From: Geomonas anaerohicana
GTDB taxonomy: Bacteria > Desulfobacterota > Desulfuromonadia > Geobacterales > Geobacteraceae
Reading direction: 5' to 3'
DNA: 64,000 bases
NCBI RefSeq assembly: GCF_016458305.1
Contig: NZ_JAEMHL010000008.1
Span: 124,001 to 188,000 of the forward strand
The notes below the pieces were generated by a model. That model did not search any database and was not told the DNA's origin. It saw nothing but the letters and a program-made list of their open reading frames with translations. The translations under genes were made by a program, and so were the position numbers. Shown in pieces: positions 7,896 to 16,756 of the stretch (positions are counted from its first letter, which is position 1; every line of letters begins with the position of its first letter).

Positions 7896-10451
7896 GTGAA
7901 TGTACTTTTTTACATCGAGCCCTTAATAGAAAAAAACGACCCCATTTGGAAGGCCGGGTGGCTCAAGTATTGTTGTGGAAACATCATCAAAACGTTGAAC
8001 GCCTCCGGCGCTGACTTCTCGTTCCTGCTGGCCTTGAACGAACCGTTGGCGTCCGTTCAACTTGATTTCGCATCCCCCAAGATCGTTTTCACACAGCAAG
8101 AACTGCTGGCTCCATTCACACAGGGATACCTGGAGGCGACCATATGCTGGTACAAAGAGTCGTATAGCGCCGCGCAGATGTCTTATTACGTAGACCTCAT
8201 GCACCACAAGATCGGGGCCTTCGTACCTGACATCATAATCACTTTTTCGCCGGCACCTTTTCTCAAGACTGCCTATCCATCCGCCCTCCTGCTGCACCAC
8301 GAATATTCCATTTTCTCGAGATCGCCTTACCCTGAGTCCTGGTTTTTGGACCCTTGTGGGATGTCGGAAACCTCATTCCCCAACCGGTTCAAGCTGCCAT
8401 GCGATACGACCTTGGACAAAGACCAAAGCGCATTGCTGAAGGCATTCAAGCGCACATGCATCGAGGTGATGGATAAGACTTCGCCTTTCAAGGCGATCAT
8501 GGCAAAAGAAAGGAAGCGGTTCCAACACCTGGTGCTGCTTCCTTTGCAGGATTCTTCTTATTATTCCTTTGACGGAATAGTGGACTTCAGGTCCCAGTAC
8601 GACTTTCTGGTTCATGTCCTGGAACATGTTCCGGCAGACATCGGTGTAGTTGTAACCATGCACCCCGACTACCAGGCTATAAAACCATCTGCTTTTGAGT
8701 ACCTGAGAAACAAGTATGAAAACTGCATATTCCATCCGGAATTTTGCCAGTACAATTCCGTTTCACAGTTTCTGGTCGCGGAGACAGACGCGGTAATTAC
8801 CGTTTCCAGCACTGTGGGATTGCAGACGGCCTTCTTCGACAAAAAACTTTGCACCTTTGGCAACGCGTTCAGCTTTCTCGCCGGATGTACGTCCTTGGCC
8901 GACCTTCCCTCATACCTCGCGAGCCCCCCTTCCGATAATGACGGGATCCTCAACTGGATCGTGACAAGATATGCCATACAAAAGCAGGACATGCTGTCCC
9001 CTGACTGGTTGTCCTCGTTCCTGGTTCGCTCGTTGCAGCGTTTCCGTGACAATGGCGGCATCACGGAAGATTTTTACGACGTCATCACCCCCCCCGAAAG
9101 TATCTACAGCCGGCTGATACAGCACATGGAGAAGCAGGTGCCGGCTCTCCCGCAACTGGCACGCACCACCACCATTCCGTACGCCCAGTTGTATTTTGAT
9201 ACGGGGACGGGTTTTAGCGAGGCGCTATCTCTGAAGCTGTCAATTGGCAGCGACAACCGCCTTACATCCCTTAAGTTCAAACCCGCGCCGTCAGAGCCAG
9301 TACGCTCCTTGCGATTCGACCCGCTCAATGACTACGTGAGCCTCGAGTTGCTGGAAATGTACGCCGTGACACCAGGTGGACCGATTCCCTTAGCCGTGCA
9401 GTCCACCAACGCGGTCCTGCGCAGGGAGGCAATCTACCATTTCAACACCCTGGACTCGATCTTAGAGATTGCATGCCCAGGCCTTGAAATCGAAGAAGTG
9501 GTCATACACCTCAAGTACCTTTGCACAGGGCACAAGGCCTTGGCCCACATCATCGACACGTGCAGCGAGCAAGAGAACCATTTGAGATCGTTACAGATTT
9601 CGGTGGAGCAAGGCAACAGGCGCATAACCGAACTGGAAGCATCACTCGGACAATCTGAAGTGCACGCCACCCGCTTGATGGAGTCGCTCGTCAGGGCCGG
9701 CGAAACCACAGCAGCTCTTAGGCTTGAGGCAAACGCCAAAGACCGAACCATTGAAACGCTGAAAGAAACGGCAGCGGCCTGCCATCTGCAACTGGGACAC
9801 CTGGAGAACACGGCCCAAGACCAGAAGCACCAGATTGCACATCTGGAAGAGGCTGTTGCGCACCAAAATCATCAGGTCGAACAGCTGCAAAAGACGCTCG
9901 CACAGTTGGAGCACGCAGCCGGGGTGCGAGAGCATGAAGTCGAACAGTTGCAAAAGGCGCTCGCACAGTTGGAGCACGCAGCCGGGGTGCGAGAGCATGA
10001 AGTCGAACAGTTGCAGGAGGCGCTGGCGCAATCGCAACACACGGCGGAATCCCGCAAGCATGAAGTCGAACAGTTGCAGGAGGCGTTGAGTGCAAGCGAA
10101 GAGTCGCTCAGCGAATTGCAACGTGAGCTAAAAGCGACCCGGCAGGAGAGAGCACATCTACAAGCAGCCTTATCCCACCACCAGGCGACCATGATGCAGG
10201 CGGATGAGATATTGGCACAAGAAATCGCCGCAGTAGAAAAATACAGGCATGACGCCGAAGAGACAATCGCCACACTGCGTGCAGACATAGAACTCAGAGA
10301 CGACACAATTCGCCAGAGAAATGAATTGATCAACGTTCTGGGCTCAGAAGCTCGGGACCAGCGCCAACGCATAGAGGACCTGCTCGCCTCAGCAAGCTGG
10401 AGAGCAACCGCCCCTCTTAGAAAGATTTACGGTCTATTGCGGAAACAATAA
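7896..10451 (+). CDS. Capsule-transferase-like domain plus long coiled coil, probable glycosyltransferase
   Basis: 851 residues. Residues about 1-390 look like a GT-B capsule/Kdo-transferase-like domain: VVVTMHPDYQ and the end motif AVITVSSTVGLQTAFFDKK resemble the SSTxGxEA region of KpsC/KpsS-type enzymes. A beta-rich middle follows. From about 550 to 820 there is a long coiled coil, including near-identical 21-residue units (core VEQLQKALAQLEHAAGVREHE). The C-terminus ends in SASWRATAPLRKIYGLLRKQ, a tail shared with the proteins at 13396 and 19165. The GTG start at 7896 follows the previous stop by 1 nt. The coiled coil may measure chain length or scaffold the locus enzymes, as WbdD does; this is inference. 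Confidence 0.65.
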   Translation: MNVLFYIEPLIEKNDPIWKAGWLKYCCGNIIKTLNASGADFSFLLALNEPLASVQLDFASPKIVFTQQELLAPFTQGYLEATICWYKESYSAAQMSYYVDLMHHKIGAFVPDIIITFSPAPFLKTAYPSALLLHHEYSIFSRSPYPESWFLDPCGMSETSFPNRFKLPCDTTLDKDQSALLKAFKRTCIEVMDKTSPFKAIMAKERKRFQHLVLLPLQDSSYYSFDGIVDFRSQYDFLVHVLEHVPADIGVVVTMHPDYQAIKPSAFEYLRNKYENCIFHPEFCQYNSVSQFLVAETDAVITVSSTVGLQTAFFDKKLCTFGNAFSFLAGCTSLADLPSYLASPPSDNDGILNWIVTRYAIQKQDMLSPDWLSSFLVRSLQRFRDNGGITEDFYDVITPPESIYSRLIQHMEKQVPALPQLARTTTIPYAQLYFDTGTGFSEALSLKLSIGSDNRLTSLKFKPAPSEPVRSLRFDPLNDYVSLELLEMYAVTPGGPIPLAVQSTNAVLRREAIYHFNTLDSILEIACPGLEIEEVVIHLKYLCTGHKALAHIIDTCSEQENHLRSLQISVEQGNRRITELEASLGQSEVHATRLMESLVRAGETTAALRLEANAKDRTIETLKETAAACHLQLGHLENTAQDQKHQIAHLEEAVAHQNHQVEQLQKTLAQLEHAAGVREHEVEQLQKALAQLEHAAGVREHEVEQLQEALAQSQHTAESRKHEVEQLQEALSASEESLSELQRELKATRQERAHLQAALSHHQATMMQADEILAQEIAAVEKYRHDAEETIATLRADIELRDDTIRQRNELINVLGSEARDQRQRIEDLLASASWRATAPLRKIYGLLRKQ
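9876..10127 (+). repeat. 63-bp tandem repeat inside the coiled-coil gene
   Basis: Four consecutive 63-bp units start at 9876, 9939, 10002 and 10065. Units 1 and 2 differ at only 2 of 63 positions; units 3 and 4 are more diverged. Each unit encodes 21 residues, that is three heptads, so gain or loss of a unit keeps the coiled-coil register. Confidence 0.9.
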
Positions 10452-10493
10452 AGACACGCGGAGCTGTCACACTTACATCGGGACTCTGCAGTC

Positions 10494-10522
10494 TTGTCAT
10501 TTTTTTATTTTTACCCTATAAA
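10494..10522 (+). promoter_or_regulatory. Sigma-70 type promoter for the lipoprotein gene
   Basis: TTGTCA (10494-10499) and TATAAA (10517-10522) are spaced by 17 nt, with a T-rich spacer. It lies 34 nt before the lipoprotein start codon, so this gene can be expressed apart from the upstream part of the locus. Confidence 0.65.
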
Positions 10523-10555
10523 GTCTTAGTCACTTCGACTCTAAGGAGGAATATC

Positions 10556-11149
10556 ATGCGCAACAAATTGCCCCTCATACTCGCAACTGCGACCATTGCA
10601 GCAGCCCTTGCCTCAACGGGATGCAAACAGGAGCCTGCCAAGGAAGCGGCACAGACTCCGGCTCCTCAGACGGCCCCCGCTGCAGCACAGGCCTTGGTCG
10701 AATACGGTTACGAGACTGACAACGGCAAGTGGTCTCCGAACGGGGCTACGGTGAAAGTAGAGCAGTCCACGGCAGCCAAGAAGTCAGGCAATGCCAGCCT
10801 CAAAGTCAGCGGGACCTCTGGGGAGGGGAAATGGAACTTCGCCTTCTCGCCCAAGTTCCCCCTGCAGGCAGGCAAGAAGTACAAGCTGACCGCTTACATG
10901 ATGGTAGAAGGGACTAAACCGGCGTCCTTCCCCCCTCTGCTTAAGTGCGGTATCTATCAGGACAATAAATTCCTTTCCAACGCCTTCACCAAAACCTATG
11001 ACCTGAAAAAGGGCGGGTGGCAAGAGCTCAGCGTCACATTCGATGCTCCTAGCGATGCGACACAGGGGTTCATCGCAGTCGAGAAGGGGACCGACAAGCC
11101 GGTTGAAGGCACCATCTACATTGACGATGTAAAGTTTGAAGCGCTGTAA
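10556..11149 (+). CDS. Secreted lipoprotein with carbohydrate-binding-module-like domain
   Basis: 197 residues. A lipoprotein signal peptide ends in LASTGC, followed by a Pro/Ala-rich linker (to about residue 45). The rest is a beta-sandwich-like domain: KSGNASLKVSGTSGEGKWNF, then PLQAGKKYKLTAYMMVEG and the final IYIDDVKFEAL are typical of CenC-type (CBM4/9/22-like) sugar-binding modules. AAGGAGG precedes the ATG. The gene sits inside the glycan locus but has its own promoter. A role in holding or sensing cell-surface polysaccharide is plausible, not shown. Confidence 0.75.
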   Translation: MRNKLPLILATATIAAALASTGCKQEPAKEAAQTPAPQTAPAAAQALVEYGYETDNGKWSPNGATVKVEQSTAAKKSGNASLKVSGTSGEGKWNFAFSPKFPLQAGKKYKLTAYMMVEGTKPASFPPLLKCGIYQDNKFLSNAFTKTYDLKKGGWQELSVTFDAPSDATQGFIAVEKGTDKPVEGTIYIDDVKFEAL

Positions 11150-11217
11150 CATCTGCCGTAGCTAAGAGGGGTGGTCCTTCTGCGGCCACCCCGCATGCAA
11201 GCCTCATGGAGCCGTCA

Positions 11218-12315
11218 ATGTTCAGCCCCCGTCTAATAGCTTTGTACTTGCCGCAGTTTCACCCGATTCCAGAAAACGACCAGTGGTGGGGAAAAGGCTT
11301 TACGGAATGGACCAATGTAGCTAAGGCAAGGCCGCTCTATCTGGGCCATCAACAGCCGTGCCTGCCCAGCGACCTCGGCTTTTACGACCTGCGCGTCCCC
11401 GAGAGCCGTGAAGCCCAGGCAGAACTGGCCCGGGCGCACGGCATCGAAGCGTTTTGTTATTGGCACTACTGGTTCGGCGGTGGCAAACGGCTTCTCGAGC
11501 GCCCCTTCAACGAGGTGGTGGCCTCAGGTTCACCGGATTTCCCCTTCTGCCTGGCTTGGGCGAACCACACGTGGTCGGGAATATGGCACGGCTGCCCCGA
11601 CAAGGTCCTTATCCAGCAGACCTACCCGGGGCAGGAAGATATCACCGCCCATTTCTACGCCCTGCTTGCCGCCTTCAAGGATCCCAGGTACCTCAAGGTC
11701 GACGGCAAGAACATCTTTTGCATCTACAAGCCACGTGACCTGCAGCAACCACAACTTTTCATGGATACGTGGAGGAAGCTGGCCGTGAAGGAGGGACTGG
11801 AGGGGTTTTACTTCATCGGGATGCTCGACTTCCCTTGGGACGTCCCCGATGACGGCTATGATGCATTTACCACAAACCCTCCCGTGTCGATGCTGACCAA
11901 CCAGGACGTGCCTTCACTGCAGGAAGAATTCGCCGCGGCAACGCTCAGGATGCGCTTTTTCACGAAGGAAAAAACCAAGCTGCCGCAAATCTACAGCTAC
12001 GAAAGTTTCGTGCAAAACGCCTTTCCCCAGAAGGTTCGCGGCGACAACTTTTTCCCTTGCGTGGTGCCCAACTGGGACAACACCCCCAGATCGGGGTCGA
12101 ACGGCTTCGTGCTGCAAGACTCCACCCCCGAGCTCTACGCCAGGCATCTCCAGGAAGCTATCGGCATCGTAGCCTCCAGAGCGCCGGAACACCGCCTGAT
12201 CTTTGTAAAATCCTGGAATGAGTGGGCGGAGACCAACTACCTGGAACCCGACCAAAGATGGGGGCATGGCTACCTGGAAGCAACACTTGCCGCTGTCACG
12301 TCATCGAGGCCATAG
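11218..12315 (+). CDS. WbsX-like glycosyltransferase / GH99-like domain protein (copy 1)
   Basis: About 365 residues. The N-terminal motif YLPQFHPIPEND with WWGKGFTEWTNV, the HYWFGGGKRLLERPF segment and the C-terminal IFVKSWNEWAETNYLEPD are hallmarks of the WbsX family found in O-antigen loci, related to GH99-type barrels. Two paralogues lie at 16757 and 20567. The ATG at 11218 is preferred to 11206 because GGAG sits 6 nt before it. The stop overlaps the GTG start of the next gene by one base. The family is assumed to process or transfer sugars; the exact reaction is not established. Confidence 0.85.
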   Translation: MFSPRLIALYLPQFHPIPENDQWWGKGFTEWTNVAKARPLYLGHQQPCLPSDLGFYDLRVPESREAQAELARAHGIEAFCYWHYWFGGGKRLLERPFNEVVASGSPDFPFCLAWANHTWSGIWHGCPDKVLIQQTYPGQEDITAHFYALLAAFKDPRYLKVDGKNIFCIYKPRDLQQPQLFMDTWRKLAVKEGLEGFYFIGMLDFPWDVPDDGYDAFTTNPPVSMLTNQDVPSLQEEFAAATLRMRFFTKEKTKLPQIYSYESFVQNAFPQKVRGDNFFPCVVPNWDNTPRSGSNGFVLQDSTPELYARHLQEAIGIVASRAPEHRLIFVKSWNEWAETNYLEPDQRWGHGYLEATLAAVTSSRP

Positions 12316-13367
12316 TGCACAACAACAATACCCGAATACATCTCATTACAAAGAATTTCGCCCACCATTCGAGGTTTTCGGGGTACGACCGGCTTCTCGA
12401 GTTTCTGCCCAACTCTCCGTTGCGGAATCTGCCCATCGCCCGCTTGGTCGGGAAAGCGAAGAAAGACGAGATGATCGCGCAATGTCCTGCGCGCTGGGAC
12501 CATTATGGCCTGGAAGAAATAAACAGGGAACTGGACATACTCTATACCCCTTACCTCTTCAGAAAACACATTTTGCACTTCCTGTATGGCGAAAACACCT
12601 TTTGCTACTGTTCCGATTTCAACAGGAACAAGAAGGTCCTGTTGGCAACATACCACCAGCCTGAAGCTTGGTTCTCTTCCTCTGGCATGGAACGGTATGA
12701 GTATTTCACCGGAAACCTGAAAAAACTTGACGGTGTCATTGCAGTATCAAACGACCAACGGGATTTTTTCCGCAATTTCAACCCCAATGTCTTCTGCGTA
12801 CATCATGGCATCGATGTCGACTTTTTCTGTCCAGGCGCACCCGAAGAACGAGACCCGACTCTCTGCCTTTTCGTTGGAAACTGGCTCAGGGACTTCGAGA
12901 CTCTGAAACAGTGCAGCCTCATACTGAAAAGCGCCGCCCCTGACGTCAAAATACAGGTCGTGACCCCTGAAAAGAACCGCCCTCTTCTGGAGGGAGCTGC
13001 GGTGGAAATCTTCTCCGGCATAAGCGACACCGACTTAAGGGAAAAATACAGAAAAGCCTCGGTGGCACTGCTCCCTCTGCAGGACTGCACGGCAAACAAC
13101 TCTGCACTGGAAGCCATGGCCTGCGGTCTGCCGATCGTGGTCAGCGATATAGGCGGAATCCGCGACTACGTGCAAGAAAGCTTCGGGGTGTTTTGCGCTC
13201 GCGGCAATGCAGAAGAAATGGCTCACGCGATTATCGCCATGCTGAGTGACAGCCACAGGCGGACTGAGATGGGAGCAGCGGCTAGAAAATGTGCCGAGGA
13301 CTCGTTCGCATGGCCTGTAGTAGCTCGGAAGATGCTCGAGGTTTACGAGCACTTCCTCAAAGACTGA
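12315..13367 (+). CDS. Family 4-like glycosyltransferase
   Basis: About 350 residues in a GT-B arrangement. The donor domain includes LCLFVGNWLRDFETL, VALLPLQDCTANNSALEAMACG (the conserved E-x7-E-like acceptor/donor region) and LPIVVSDIGGIRDYV. I place the start at GTG 12315 because it overlaps the preceding stop and gives a plausible N-terminus; the frame is open further upstream (to 12222) but would overlap the WbsX gene by about 90 nt. Donor and acceptor are unknown. Confidence 0.8.
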   Translation: MHNNNTRIHLITKNFAHHSRFSGYDRLLEFLPNSPLRNLPIARLVGKAKKDEMIAQCPARWDHYGLEEINRELDILYTPYLFRKHILHFLYGENTFCYCSDFNRNKKVLLATYHQPEAWFSSSGMERYEYFTGNLKKLDGVIAVSNDQRDFFRNFNPNVFCVHHGIDVDFFCPGAPEERDPTLCLFVGNWLRDFETLKQCSLILKSAAPDVKIQVVTPEKNRPLLEGAAVEIFSGISDTDLREKYRKASVALLPLQDCTANNSALEAMACGLPIVVSDIGGIRDYVQESFGVFCARGNAEEMAHAIIAMLSDSHRRTEMGAAARKCAEDSFAWPVVARKMLEVYEHFLKD

Positions 13368-13395
13368 CCCAAATTGGGGTGAACAAGGCGAAGCT

Positions 13396-16300
13396 ATGGC
13401 CCTGAAAATCTGCTATGTGTTGAGACACTTTCCGCTTCCATCTGAAACGTTCGTCATCAACGAAATACTCGCGCTGCAGGAACTGGGAGCGGTGGTCCAT
13501 CCTGTCTCCCTGTTTGAACCGATACCGTGTCATGAAACGCTGATGTCCCGAGTCCGCCAGGAGGTCTTCGATATCTCTGCCATTGACCGGCAGGCGGCCG
13601 CGGCAAAGAGCCCTTTCCTGGACCAGGCACGGACACTGGCACAAAAGTATGAGCTGTCACACTGGTACGCGGAATTCGCGGCTTGCCTGGCGGACTACGT
13701 GAAAAAAGAGAACGTGCAGATGCTGCATGCTCATTTTGCGACAGAATCCGCGTTGACGGCGATGCTCGCCAGCGAGATCACAGGGGTGCCTTTTTCTTTC
13801 ACAGCACATGCCTATGACATCTTCATCTCCAACGAGGGTGCCCCCGGGGAAACGCTGGGACGGCGGCTCAAGCTGCTGGTGCAAAGCGCCGCACGCGTTT
13901 TCACCATCTCTGACTTCAACAAGAAACGAATCGTAGATCTGACATCTGAAGACTATTCAGCGAAGATAAGCGTCATCCATTGCGGCATCGTCCCCGAGAG
14001 GTTCTCTTATGTGCACCGCGGCGGCAATGACACGACCAGGTTTCTTTGCGTAGCCCGCTTCGTGGAGAAAAAAGGGCATCAATTTCTTATCAAGGCATTC
14101 CACGATCTTTTGCAGTCTCACCCGAAGGCGACCTTGGTCCTGGTCGGAGACGGTCCGCTGAAAACGGACATGATGAAACTCTGCCAAACGCTAGGGATAA
14201 AGGACAGGGTGGAGTTTCTCGGCATCTGTTCAACGGACATCGTAACCCAGCAGATGAAAGACGCTGATGTTTTTGTCTTGCACTCAGTCACGGCTGCCAA
14301 TGGCGACATGGAAGGGATTCCCGTCTCGCTGATGGAAGCGTCTGCGACAGGGCTGCCCGTCATTGCCACTGCACACTCCGGTGTCTCCGAACTGGTTGAA
14401 GACGGTGTCACCGGCCTCGTCGCCGGAGAGCGTGACATAGCCGGATTTGCGCAGCTGATGCTCAAACTGTGCCTCTCACCTGTCTTGAGGGTACAGCTCG
14501 GCAAAGCCGGCGCGCAGAAGGTGGCAGAGTCTTTCAACGAAGCCATAGAGGCAAGCAAACTCGACGCGGCTTTTCACGACATCGTTGTCGGCGCGATGAG
14601 CACTGCACTGCCAAGCGTTTCCGTGGTGGTCCCTGTTTTCAATGCGGCTGAAACGTTGCGACTGTGCCTTGACTCTCTCGTCCGCCTCGACTACCCGAAA
14701 GAGTTGTTGGAGATTATCCTGGTGGACAATGGATCGAGTGACGCAAGTGTTGAAATAGCGTCGGCATACGACATCGTCATCCTGGAAGAAACGACCATAA
14801 GAGGTTCCTACGCAGCGCGCAACAAGGGCATCCGCGCTGCGAAAGGCGACCTCATCGCGTTCACTGATGCCGACTGCATTGTCACGCCCGCCTGGCTTAA
14901 AGAGCTGGTGAGACATTGGGAGGATCAGGGTGTCGGTTGTTTCGCAGGAGAGATCGAGGCCTACGCACCCGAAACCGTCATAGAGAAGTTCTCCGACCGC
15001 GCCGGGATCCTGCGCCAGGGCGGCACCCTGGCGTGCCCTTATCTCCCCTATACCCAGACGGCCAACTCTGCATACAGAAAATCCGTCTTCGACGCCATCG
15101 GGCTGTTTGCTCCGGAGATGACGTCCGGCGGCGATGCGGATATCGCGTGGCGGATGCAAAAGCAGATGGGGCTGAGGATACTTTTCGTTCCGGAAGCGCT
15201 GGTATACCACAAGCACCGGACCAGCCTCGACAATCTGTACGGCCAGTTCGCCAAGTACGAGTTTGGTAAGCGCTCGTGGAAGAAGTACTACCCGGACTAC
15301 CAGGAACCGTCATTGGCGGACAGGCGGGAGGAGCTGCGTTTCTGGGTCAAGCAAATAGAGGACAACATCGCACGAGACGTGGAGAACTACGTCGGTGAAA
15401 AGATCGATCTGGTAGATCTTTTCGCCCCTTTCCTCAGGCTGACCATGGCGACCGCAACCTGTAAAGCACGGGCCGAAATGAGCAAAGCCATCGAGGCGCC
15501 CGAAGGACCAGAAGTCTCCCCGGTACAGTGCCCCTCCCCCAAGGTCTCCGTCGTGATCTGTACCCATAACAGGGCCGAGCTCCTTCGTGATTCGATCGCC
15601 GCGGTCTGCAACCAGGACTTCCCCAGGTCAGAGTACGAGGTGCTCGTGGTCGACAACAACTCGACTGACGATACGCGCCAAACAACGGAGACCCTGCAGG
15701 CAACCTCTCCGGTTCCGATCCGCTACATCTTCGAGGCTCGCCAGGGCCTCTCCTTTGCCCGTAACACCGGCATTCGCAATGCAAAAGGAGAGATCGTGGC
15801 ATTTGTCGATGATGACATCGACGCAGAACAGGGATGGCTACGCGCGATATGCGAAGCCTTTGATGACAAAACGGTAGCTTGCGCGGGCGGCCCCATTCGC
15901 CCCGTGTGGCCCGGCGAGCGGCCGCAATGGCTCACCAGGGACTGGGAAGGATACCTCACCATCAACGAGTTTGAAGCGGCTGCCGAGAGCGGGTTCTTCA
16001 GGGGGCCGAGTTACCCCTGGGGGGCCAACATCGCCTTCAGGCGCAGTGTTTTCGACCACGTCGGGCTGTTTCCGCAGAACCTTGGCAGGATCGGCAAGAA
16101 ACTGCTTTCCAACGAAGAGCTCAACATTTGCAGGAGCATCGAACAGGCAGGCTTCACCATCAAATTTGCACCAGCAGCCGTAATCCATCACAAGATTGCG
16201 CCGGAACGGCTGACCAAGCAATGGTTCTGGCACCGCAGCTATTATCAAGGAGTCTCCGACGCGATTTTCGACCGCGACAATTCCTCCACGAAATACTTCC

Positions 16301-16740
16301 GACTCCGCGATTTTTCAACGCGGGTGTTCATGGAACGAGTGTGGCAAACTGCCACGCCGTTTGAAGCGCGCTGCATAGACCGGATGCTGACCGGTTACCT
16401 GTACCAGCTGATAAGCCCCGGAGAGAGCAACGGGCACAACGATTTCAGGAAGCTGCGCGCCCTGAAGGCCTGCGTCTTGCGACTGCTCAAACTCGGTGCG
16501 GACCTGCAGCAGACCCATGACCCCGAAAAAGCAAGACTGGCGGCTGAAAGCGCCAGCCAGCAAAACGAGATAGCCGCGTTACTGCAACGTATAGACGAAC
16601 AGGAGCAGCAGATCGCTGTACAAGAAGCAACGATCGCGGAGTTGGACAGCAAGGTGCAGAAACTCCTGAGCTCGCTCAGTTGGACCATTACCGCGCCGTT
16701 GCGCAGCGCATACGACCTTTTATCCCATCTCAAACACTAA
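13396..16740 (+). CDS. Three-domain glycosyltransferase (GT4 + GT2 + GT2) with coiled-coil tail
   Basis: 1114 residues. Residues 1 to about 400 form a GT4 enzyme (VCHPVSL-type N-domain, FLCVARFVEKKGHQFLIKAF, GIPVSLMEASATGLPVIAT). At about 405 a GT2 domain begins (VSVVVPVFNAAETL, VDNGSSDAS, AFTDADCIV). At about 714 a second GT2 begins (VSVVICTHNRAELL, VDNNSTDDT, AFVDDDIDAEQGW). A short coiled coil (about 1045-1090) and the tail SLSWTITAPLRSAYDLL follow. Such fusions usually build several linkages of one repeat unit in sequence. The intact motifs suggest all three domains are active. Confidence 0.88.
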   Translation: MALKICYVLRHFPLPSETFVINEILALQELGAVVHPVSLFEPIPCHETLMSRVRQEVFDISAIDRQAAAAKSPFLDQARTLAQKYELSHWYAEFAACLADYVKKENVQMLHAHFATESALTAMLASEITGVPFSFTAHAYDIFISNEGAPGETLGRRLKLLVQSAARVFTISDFNKKRIVDLTSEDYSAKISVIHCGIVPERFSYVHRGGNDTTRFLCVARFVEKKGHQFLIKAFHDLLQSHPKATLVLVGDGPLKTDMMKLCQTLGIKDRVEFLGICSTDIVTQQMKDADVFVLHSVTAANGDMEGIPVSLMEASATGLPVIATAHSGVSELVEDGVTGLVAGERDIAGFAQLMLKLCLSPVLRVQLGKAGAQKVAESFNEAIEASKLDAAFHDIVVGAMSTALPSVSVVVPVFNAAETLRLCLDSLVRLDYPKELLEIILVDNGSSDASVEIASAYDIVILEETTIRGSYAARNKGIRAAKGDLIAFTDADCIVTPAWLKELVRHWEDQGVGCFAGEIEAYAPETVIEKFSDRAGILRQGGTLACPYLPYTQTANSAYRKSVFDAIGLFAPEMTSGGDADIAWRMQKQMGLRILFVPEALVYHKHRTSLDNLYGQFAKYEFGKRSWKKYYPDYQEPSLADRREELRFWVKQIEDNIARDVENYVGEKIDLVDLFAPFLRLTMATATCKARAEMSKAIEAPEGPEVSPVQCPSPKVSVVICTHNRAELLRDSIAAVCNQDFPRSEYEVLVVDNNSTDDTRQTTETLQATSPVPIRYIFEARQGLSFARNTGIRNAKGEIVAFVDDDIDAEQGWLRAICEAFDDKTVACAGGPIRPVWPGERPQWLTRDWEGYLTINEFEAAAESGFFRGPSYPWGANIAFRRSVFDHVGLFPQNLGRIGKKLLSNEELNICRSIEQAGFTIKFAPAAVIHHKIAPERLTKQWFWHRSYYQGVSDAIFDRDNSSTKYFRLRDFSTRVFMERVWQTATPFEARCIDRMLTGYLYQLISPGESNGHNDFRKLRALKACVLRLLKLGADLQQTHDPEKARLAAESASQQNEIAALLQRIDEQEQQIAVQEATIAELDSKVQKLLSSLSWTITAPLRSAYDLLSHLKH

Positions 16741-16756
16741 GATCGGTACTTAAACA

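Noticed and set aside
9876-10127. Possible CRISPR-like array
   Set aside because: The 63-bp units are contiguous without spacers, lie in frame inside a coiled-coil gene and have heptad periodicity.
11160-11195. Hairpin GGGGTGG...CCACCCC after the lipoprotein gene as a terminator
   Set aside because: No T-run follows the stem, so I could not call it a Rho-independent terminator; readthrough into the WbsX gene is likely.
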